From the NCBI RefSeq assembly GCF_017068395.1, contig NZ_CP070619.1, forward strand, positions 7,130,001 through 7,194,000: a stretch of DNA of 64,000 nucleotides. Direction: 5' to 3'. Positions within the stretch are counted from its first letter, which is position 1, and every line of letters begins with the position of its first letter. The notes beneath the pieces were generated by a model, which did not search any database, was not told the origin of the DNA, and saw nothing but the letters and a program-made list of their open reading frames with translations. A program made the translations under genes and the position numbers. Shown here piece by piece: positions 58,284 to 64,000 of this stretch. This DNA comes from Rhodococcus pseudokoreensis (GTDB lineage: Bacteria > Actinomycetota > Actinomycetes > Mycobacteriales > Mycobacteriaceae).

Positions 58284-59908
58284 TGTCTCTCGACGGACCC
58301 GCACTCGCCGCTGCCTGGCAGGGCATCGAATCCCTGCTGGACCGCGACCCGTTCGGCGGCGACTTCAACACGGCACACGAGATCTGCACCCGCTACGCCG
58401 GAGACCCGAATCGGGTGGCGCTGACCGTCCGGCACGAGGACGGGTCGGCGGACCGCTGGACGTACTTCGAACTCGACCGGCTCGCCGCCAAGGCGGCACG
58501 GGTGTTCGCCCGGGCGGGGCTGAAGCGGGGAGACCGCGTCGGCGGACTGCTGTCCCGACAGGTCGAGAGTTGGATCACCGCGCTGGCGGTGTGGCGATCC
58601 GGGCTGGTGTACGTGCCGTTGTTCGGCGGGTTCGCCCCGGACGCGATCGGTCTGCGCCTCGACGCGGCGGGAGTTCGCGCGATCGTCGTCGATCAGCGGT
58701 ACCGGCCGGCGCTCGCGGAGGCGCAGACGACCCACGGACTCGATCCGGCCGTGTTCGTCGTCGGTGACGGCGCGGTCGGCGGGACCGACAAGTCGTTCTG
58801 GACCGAGGTCGATCTGGCGGCCGCCGACGGTCCCCTCGAGAAGACCGCGCTGGGCGACACCGCCACCCTGCTGTTCACCAGCGGCACATCCGGAACACCG
58901 AAGGCGTGCACCATGACCCACGCCACGTTCGTCTCGGTCATGCCCTACGTGAAGTCCGTTCTCGGGGCGACCCGCGACAGCGTCGTCTTCTCCACCTCGG
59001 ACCCGGCGTGGGCGTTCGGGCTGTTCAGCACGGGCGCCGCCGTGATGGCGCTGGGCGTACCGCGGGTCATGTACTCGGGCAGGTTCGTCCCCGAGGCCTG
59101 GCATCGCGTGATCCGGGAGGAGAAGGCGACGATCCTCACCACCGCGCCCGCCGCACTGCGGCGACTGACGGCGACATTCGCGCAGGACGGGGTACCGTCG
59201 TCGCTCCGCACCGTCGCCGCTGCCGGCGAACCGCTGACCGCAGCGGTCGCCGAGGACTGGGCCCGCACCGGTGCACCCGCCGTGCGCAACGGATACGGAC
59301 TGTCCGAGGTCGGCATGCTGCTCGGCGACACGCAGGGCACCGAAACGCGGTCCGGTCCGGGCTGGATGTCCGCCGGGATCCCGGGGTTCGACACCTTCCT
59401 CGCCGACCGGGACGGACAGCCGGTGGCCGACGGCCTGCCGGGACTGATCGCGGTACGGCGGCCCCGCCACCAGATGTCCAGCGGGTACGAGAACGCCCCC
59501 GAGCTGTGGGCCGACCGCTGGCGCGGCGACGTGTTCCTCACCGAGGACCGCGCCGCCACCGACGCCGACGGGCGGTGGCAGATACTGGGCCGGGACGACG
59601 ACATGATCATCGCGTCGGGGCACAACATCAGCCCGGTGGAGGTCGAGAACGCGCTGTTGCAGCACCCGGCGGTCGCGGACGCCGCGGCAGTCGCGTACGA
59701 AGATCCCGTCCGCGGCGGAGTGGTCCGGGCCGTCGTCGTCCGCGCGGACACCCCGGGTGACGACAGCGACCTCGTCACGCAGCTGAAGCAACTCGTCGCG
59801 CAGCGCGTCGGGCCCTACGCGGCGCCGAAGGTCGTCGACTTCCGGCCCGACCTCCCGCGCACCGAAGTCGGCAAGCTCCGCCGGGCGGCGGTCCGCGCGC
59901 TCCCGTAG
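58283..59908 (+). CDS. Acyl-CoA ligase, AMP-forming (benzoate/short-chain type)
   Basis: A 541-aa adenylate-forming ligase: P-loop LLFTSGTSGTPKA (about residue 197), NGYGLSEVG, and the C-terminal GRDDDMIIASGHNISPVEVE and TEVGKLRRA with catalytic Lys. It activates a carboxylic acid to its CoA ester. The layout resembles benzoate-CoA and medium-chain ligases. ATG at 58283, coupled to the MHS transporter. The stop TAG is followed directly by palindromic element f. Confidence 0.88.
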   Translation: MSLDGPALAAAWQGIESLLDRDPFGGDFNTAHEICTRYAGDPNRVALTVRHEDGSADRWTYFELDRLAAKAARVFARAGLKRGDRVGGLLSRQVESWITALAVWRSGLVYVPLFGGFAPDAIGLRLDAAGVRAIVVDQRYRPALAEAQTTHGLDPAVFVVGDGAVGGTDKSFWTEVDLAAADGPLEKTALGDTATLLFTSGTSGTPKACTMTHATFVSVMPYVKSVLGATRDSVVFSTSDPAWAFGLFSTGAAVMALGVPRVMYSGRFVPEAWHRVIREEKATILTTAPAALRRLTATFAQDGVPSSLRTVAAAGEPLTAAVAEDWARTGAPAVRNGYGLSEVGMLLGDTQGTETRSGPGWMSAGIPGFDTFLADRDGQPVADGLPGLIAVRRPRHQMSSGYENAPELWADRWRGDVFLTEDRAATDADGRWQILGRDDDMIIASGHNISPVEVENALLQHPAVADAAAVAYEDPVRGGVVRAVVVRADTPGDDSDLVTQLKQLVAQRVGPYAAPKVVDFRPDLPRTEVGKLRRAAVRALP

Positions 59909-59975
59909 GGCGGCTCCGCCGCCCGTGCGTGGTTAACGAGTCTCTGCACCCGTTAAGCACGCACGGGCCGTAGGC
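59909..59975. repeat. Palindromic intergenic element, copy f
   Basis: It begins GGCGGCTCCGCC right after the ligase stop TAG. Arms 59921-59941 and 59948-59968 pair with two mismatches. From the stop codon on it is identical to copy d for over 40 bases. It lies between two plus-strand genes, 14 bp before the methyltransferase start. Confidence 0.82.
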
Positions 59976-59989
59976 CTAGGCTCTCCCTC

Positions 59990-61111
59990 ATGGAAACCGA
60001 GTTCGTCCGCTGGACCGAGGACGGCACCGAGCATTCGGCGGTGTGGCGGTCCACCAGCGGGGCGGCGCCCCCGAAGAAGGTCAGGGTCGCCGACGACTCG
60101 ATGACCGCCGACGAGGCCTACCGCCTCGCGTGTGAGGGGACGGCGCTGCTGTGGCGCGGCGATTTCCACAACGCCCGCCAGCTCGGCACGGCCGTCGCCG
60201 CCCGCACCGACCGCAAGGCCCGCAAGACGTCCACGGACCCGGCCACCGCGTTCCATCTGCACCGGCAGACGCAGTCGCGGCGGGCGGGCATCCTCGGGAT
60301 GCTGCTGGTGCCGTTCGACGCCGACCAGACCGTTCCGTTGCGCCGCGCCCCCGACGTGCGGCAGGCGGTGCTCGCGGCGTACGGACCGACGGACCAGCCG
60401 ACGGTCACCACGCTGCGGGATCTGCTCGGCGCGATCGGCGCCCACGAGTGGCAGAAGAAGGGCGTCGAGATCCCCGCCCTCGGCGCGCGCATCCACCCCG
60501 GGTACGGGGTGTTCTCACCGATTCGCGGCGAATACGTCGACCTCGTCGCCGACACCCCGCTGCCGTCGCTCGCGAAGGCGTTCGACATCGGCACCGGCAC
60601 CGGTGTGCTGGCGGCCGTCCTCGCGCACCGCGGCGTCGAGAAGGTGATCGCCACCGAACTCGACGCGAACGCGCTGACCTGCGCGCGGGCGAATCTGGAC
60701 CGGCTCGGCTACGCCGATCGGGTGCAGGTGGTGGAAACGGATCTGTTCCCCGACGGCCGGGCGCCGCTCGTCGTGTGCAACCCGCCGTGGATCCCCGCCC
60801 GTCCCACCTCGCCCATCGAATACGCGATCTACGACCCGGACAACCGGATGCTCCGCGGATTCCTGGCCGGCCTCGCCGAGCACCTCGAACCCGGGGGAGA
60901 GGGCTGGCTCGTCCTGTCCGACATCGCCGAGCACCTCGGACTGCGGACCCGCGACGAATTGCTGACCCTGATCGACGACGCCGGCCTCACCGTCCTCGGG
61001 CGAAGGGACGTGGCGCCCCGGCACGGCAAGGTCGCCGACCGTTCGGATGCGCTGCACGCCGCCCGCAAGCGGGAAGTGACGTCGCTGTGGCGGCTGGGTG
61101 CTCGGGACTGA
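59990..61111 (+). CDS. Class I SAM-dependent methyltransferase, HemK/RlmG-like
   Basis: A 373-aa protein. The C-terminal half is a class I methyltransferase: motif I FDIGTGTGVLAAVL near residue 194 and the N-P-P-W motif (VVCNPPWIP) near 260 that marks enzymes methylating nitrogen of glutamine, adenine or guanine. The N-terminal region is like that of HemK or rRNA (guanine-N2) methyltransferases. Target unknown. ATG at 59990. It ends 15 bp from a convergent gene. Confidence 0.84.
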   Translation: METEFVRWTEDGTEHSAVWRSTSGAAPPKKVRVADDSMTADEAYRLACEGTALLWRGDFHNARQLGTAVAARTDRKARKTSTDPATAFHLHRQTQSRRAGILGMLLVPFDADQTVPLRRAPDVRQAVLAAYGPTDQPTVTTLRDLLGAIGAHEWQKKGVEIPALGARIHPGYGVFSPIRGEYVDLVADTPLPSLAKAFDIGTGTGVLAAVLAHRGVEKVIATELDANALTCARANLDRLGYADRVQVVETDLFPDGRAPLVVCNPPWIPARPTSPIEYAIYDPDNRMLRGFLAGLAEHLEPGGEGWLVLSDIAEHLGLRTRDELLTLIDDAGLTVLGRRDVAPRHGKVADRSDALHAARKREVTSLWRLGARD

Positions 61112-61126
61112 CGGGCACATGGCGAC

Positions 61127-62584
61127 TTACTTCGCCGAACCCAGCCCGACCATCGATCCCGACGTCATATACACCAGGCGGGTGTCGGCCGCCGCGACGA
61201 CGGGGGTGCTGTCCCACGCGTCGTCGTCGATGACGGTCTGCAGGGGAAGCACCCACAGTTCGTCGCCCGAACGAACGTCGAGGGCGCGCAGGACGTCGGA
61301 TTCCAGCGTGACCGCGGTGTCGCCGTCCGCGGCGACGACGGTGCCGTACGAGTCGGAGTCCCGGTGCCACAACCGTTCCCCGGACCGCAGGTCGAGTGCG
61401 GTTTCCGTCTTGCCCTCGTAGTCGCGTAGTAACGCCGTGTCGCCCAGCACGGCCACGGCGGTGCCCTGGGTGGTGTTCGGGCCGTACGACTCCGGTGTGT
61501 CGACTCGCGGCGTCGACACGAGATCCGGGCTTGTCCACAACAGTTCGCCCGTCGCGCGATCGTAGGCGCCGTCACCGAGCAGCACCGGGATCGTGGTGTC
61601 GGCGGGACGATCGACGGCGAGAGTGTGCACCGCCTCCACCTCCGACGCCGCGAGGACGCGACCGGTGCGATCGACGGCCTCCGAGCCCAGCACCTTGCTG
61701 AGACTGCAGTCGCTGTGGACGCGGACGACCACGCCACCCTCGGTGGCGCGGGCCGACTGCGTGCAGTCGGGCAGCGTCCGGGTGAACGTCGGACTTCCCG
61801 TCGTGAGGTCGAATCCCGCGACCTCGCCGCCGAGTTCGAGCACTCCCTGCCCGTGGTCGGTGCTCATCAGGTGGCTGCCGAACGCGTCCTCCCACGCCGC
61901 GCCGAGGTCGAACGGCTGCGACCAGCGGGCGTCGGGATCGGTGGGGATGCCGCTGTGCACGCGGATGTCGTCGGATTCCGGGTCGCCTTCCATCACGTAC
62001 AGCCAGTCGTCGGCAGCCGTCAGCGCGAGGATCGTCCAGTCGGTCGAGGTGCGGGTGACGGAGCCGTTCTCGGTGTCGACGGCCAGGATGGTGGGCGTGT
62101 CCTCATAGGGCGTCGTGTAACAGACCATCCGCCCGGCGGCGAGAGTGTCGGCGCATCCGCCCAGCGACTCGACCGGCGTCTGCCAGCGCACCGCCCCGGT
62201 ATCGGCGTCCACCCCGACCAGTGTCGTCTCGTCCAGTCCCGACGTCTGCTGGTTCACCAACCCGATCATGGTGACCAGCGTGTCACCGGCGTCGACGAAT
62301 CCCGGCTCACCCGAGTCGAATCCGCTGCCGTATGCGGGGTTGCGGAACACGGCGAACTGCCGGTCGTAGGTGGCGGCCGCGTCCAGTGACCATTCGGCGG
62401 CCGGTGCATCGGGCGACGCCTCCGGAGGGTCGGGATGTGTGGTGAATCCGGACAGCCCGGGGATGTTCACGTCCTGCTGCGACGTCGGTTCGTGCACGAT
62501 CACGGTGGTGACTGCGCCGGCGACGGTCACGACCGCCACGAGGGCTGCGGCCCACAGGTTTCGGGTGCTCTTGTCGAGGCCCAT
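61127..62584 (-). CDS. Membrane-anchored PQQ-like beta-propeller protein
   Basis: A 485-aa protein with one N-terminal membrane helix (about residues 9-29) and an extracytoplasmic domain of repeated WD/PQQ-like blades (VGVDADTGAVRWQTP, LDLRSGERLWHRD, LDVRSGDELWVLP). No dehydrogenase active site is visible, so it is more likely a binding or scaffold protein. ATG at 62584. It follows the next gene by 5 bp, so both are in one operon. Confidence 0.78.
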   Translation of the reverse strand: MGLDKSTRNLWAAALVAVVTVAGAVTTVIVHEPTSQQDVNIPGLSGFTTHPDPPEASPDAPAAEWSLDAAATYDRQFAVFRNPAYGSGFDSGEPGFVDAGDTLVTMIGLVNQQTSGLDETTLVGVDADTGAVRWQTPVESLGGCADTLAAGRMVCYTTPYEDTPTILAVDTENGSVTRTSTDWTILALTAADDWLYVMEGDPESDDIRVHSGIPTDPDARWSQPFDLGAAWEDAFGSHLMSTDHGQGVLELGGEVAGFDLTTGSPTFTRTLPDCTQSARATEGGVVVRVHSDCSLSKVLGSEAVDRTGRVLAASEVEAVHTLAVDRPADTTIPVLLGDGAYDRATGELLWTSPDLVSTPRVDTPESYGPNTTQGTAVAVLGDTALLRDYEGKTETALDLRSGERLWHRDSDSYGTVVAADGDTAVTLESDVLRALDVRSGDELWVLPLQTVIDDDAWDSTPVVAAADTRLVYMTSGSMVGLGSAK

Positions 62585-62589
62585 GTCGG

Positions 62590-63936
62590 CTACAGCTCCA
62601 GTCCGGGTGTCGTGGCCAGGGATTCGAGCAGCTCGTAGGGGAGTGGGGTCGCCGGGGAGACGGTGGTCGAGCTGACTGAGACCTGTGTGCCCGACGGCCG
62701 CGTCAGCGTGACGTAACGGCCGGCCTCGTTGACGGCGGGCGTTCCGGACTCGGAGGCCGCAGTGGTGTATGCGTCCCGCCGCTCCAGCACCGAACCGTCG
62801 GGCAGTCGGGTGGCCTTCGCGGCTTGCGGATCGTAGGACGGGTCGTACTTGTCGGGTTCGGCCGGAATGCTGTGGCCACCCTCGATCGAGATTCTCAGCG
62901 TGCCCTCCGATCCCGCGGTGGTGACGTCGACGCTCTCGCACACCGAGTTGTCGCTGTACTCGGCCAGTTGCAGCGACCCGAGCGGTTTCGACAGCGCGAT
63001 ACCTCGATCGCGCCAGGCGGCGTCGAGGACGGAATTGAGCCGGTCCAGATCGTCGCGGGTCAAGGCCGATCCCTCGTCCTCGGAGCCGATCCCGGAACCG
63101 CATGCGGTCGGGGGAGGCGGGGTGCCCGGTGGAACGGGTGTGCTCACCCGCAATTCAGGGCGCAGCACGATGGTGGTGAGATCGTCGAGCGTGAGCGGGA
63201 CGGCGCCGCTGTACTTGCCGCCCGGGTCGGCCTCGGTGAAATTCTCGTCGGTGGCGTTCGCGTGGATCCAGGTGCCGTCCGGGAAGTAGCCGGCGACACT
63301 CCGGGACAGTGTGCGACGACCGTCGTACTCCGTCCACGTGTCGTCCGCATCCAGAACCGTGCCGTCGGGCAGCGTCGTGCGACGGTCGAGTTCCCCGGCC
63401 ACGCACGGTGGAACCGGCCTGTCCGCCTTGCTGACCGACATCCACAGCGAACCGGGGACCGCGTCCCGGACCAGGGGTCCCCGAGCACTGGTGACGCCGC
63501 CGAAATCGTCCTCGAAGTCCGGTACGTCCGGCTGGTCGTACACCGGAATCGGCTCGAACAGCAGCGACTCCGTCGGGCTGACGAAGGGGATCTCCACGTC
63601 CTCGGGCAGCGCGTCGAGGACGGCCGCGGTCATCGACGACGCCTTCAGCGCCGAGAACCACGGGTAGCGAGGGTTGTCGTAACTCTGCTCTCCGAAAATC
63701 GAGACGCCGAAAAACTCTCTCTCAGAAGGAGGTTCTACCGTCGCGCACCCGGGAATGTCGACGGGGTACTCGACCGTCGGCGTGACGTACGACGGAACCG
63801 CGGCGGCGTCCTCGACCGTAGCCGGGCCGGATCCGGAATCGAACAGCCCCGCGACGATCACCCCGCACGCCATGATCGACACCACGACCAGGCCCGTCGT
63901 CCAGCGGTCCTTGCGCCTGTCCACCCCGTCGCTCAC
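62590..63936 (-). CDS. Hypothetical membrane-anchored extracytoplasmic protein
   Basis: A 448-aa protein with a single N-terminal membrane helix (about residues 15-34) and a large outside region rich in P, D and T. Two copies of an LPDG-x-V-L motif (TTLPDGTVLDADD, TRLPDGSVLERRD) suggest internal repeats. No family is recognised. GTG at 63936 is chosen because AGGGG is 8 nt upstream; an earlier GTG at 63945 is also in frame. It forms an operon with the beta-propeller protein. The last 64 bases of the window show no gene. Confidence 0.7.
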   Translation of the reverse strand: MSDGVDRRKDRWTTGLVVVSIMACGVIVAGLFDSGSGPATVEDAAAVPSYVTPTVEYPVDIPGCATVEPPSEREFFGVSIFGEQSYDNPRYPWFSALKASSMTAAVLDALPEDVEIPFVSPTESLLFEPIPVYDQPDVPDFEDDFGGVTSARGPLVRDAVPGSLWMSVSKADRPVPPCVAGELDRRTTLPDGTVLDADDTWTEYDGRRTLSRSVAGYFPDGTWIHANATDENFTEADPGGKYSGAVPLTLDDLTTIVLRPELRVSTPVPPGTPPPPTACGSGIGSEDEGSALTRDDLDRLNSVLDAAWRDRGIALSKPLGSLQLAEYSDNSVCESVDVTTAGSEGTLRISIEGGHSIPAEPDKYDPSYDPQAAKATRLPDGSVLERRDAYTTAASESGTPAVNEAGRYVTLTRPSGTQVSVSSTTVSPATPLPYELLESLATTPGLEL

Positions 63937-64000
63937 GTGACCCACCCCTGTCGCAGGCGCTCACTCCGAACGAACGAGCATCCGAAGTCCTATTCGTCAC

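Noticed and set aside
32028..59975. The dispersed palindromes as CRISPR repeats or integron attC sites
   Set aside because: Copies are kilobases apart, not arrayed with spacers. There are no cas genes or integrase, and the arms lack attC core sites.

Overview
The window is high-GC DNA with long shadow frames on both strands, many GTG and TTG starts and genes packed with 1-4 bp overlaps. The gene content (mycobacterial-type DNA ligase LigB, a DUF5709 protein, class I PPK2, a Stealth protein, abundant LacI/TetR/PucR/Lrp/HxlR regulators and catabolic CoA enzymes) points to a mycolic-acid actinobacterium, most likely a large-genome Rhodococcus of the jostii/opacus type. The genus is an inference from gene families. 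I see no tRNA, rRNA, CRISPR array, transposase or prophage.

1-5.6 kb (minus strand): a catabolic operon lacI - MFS transporter - ketopantoate-reductase-like dehydrogenase - BKACE (beta-keto acid cleavage, cut by the window edge), with two operator-like dyads upstream of lacI. An AT-richer 730-bp gap and a HugZ-like PPOX/DUF2470 gene follow. 5.7-12.1 kb holds housekeeping and accessory genes: NfeD plus slipin, a cAMP-phosphodiesterase-like enzyme, PPK2, a Stealth sugar-phosphate transferase, an acidic DUF5709 protein and a hotdog thioesterase.

12.1-24.1 kb (minus strand): a complete type I Wadjet anti-plasmid system, jetABCD, with every junction overlapping by 4 bp. It is led, in the same direction with gaps of only 15-34 bp, by a DUF2786 protein, an unrecognised 288-aa protein and a 1071-aa SWIM-SNF2 helicase, so the whole 12 kb could be one transcription unit.

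24.3-28.3 kb: a methanethiol methyltransferase (MddA type), an SDR, two tandem paralogous small secreted proteins of no family I recognise, and a tandem array of four related 28-40-codon peptide genes. Only the first peptide gene is intact; the other three carry stop codons or a lost start at otherwise aligned positions. This array is the most novel-looking item here. 28.3-46 kb: LigB, a flavin monooxygenase, DUF427 and DUF998 proteins, a fused GlcD/GlcF-type oxidoreductase, a flavoprotein-ferredoxin pair, a DUF2156 protein, an NCS1 permease divergent from a PucR regulator, butanediol dehydrogenase, a membrane-anchored Mrr-like nuclease, a PH-domain protein and a type II lumazine synthase.

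46.4-51.7 kb is an amino-acid catabolic unit: an Lrp regulator divergent from single-chain indolepyruvate:ferredoxin oxidoreductase and a valine/leucine-type dehydrogenase. 51.7-52.7 kb has an HxlR regulator and an NTF2-like enzyme, each with the same CTTGG-N5-CCAAG dyad. 52.8-59.9 kb is an acid-degradation divergon: tetR, thiolase, acyl-CoA dehydrogenase and SDR on one side, an MHS transporter and acyl-CoA ligase on the other, with a pair of inverted 16-bp operator candidates between. The window ends with a methyltransferase and two exported or membrane-anchored proteins.

From 32 to 60 kb six copies of a palindromic element of about 60-70 bp sit exactly at gene ends, often abutting or supplying stop codons. 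None was found in the first 32 kb.
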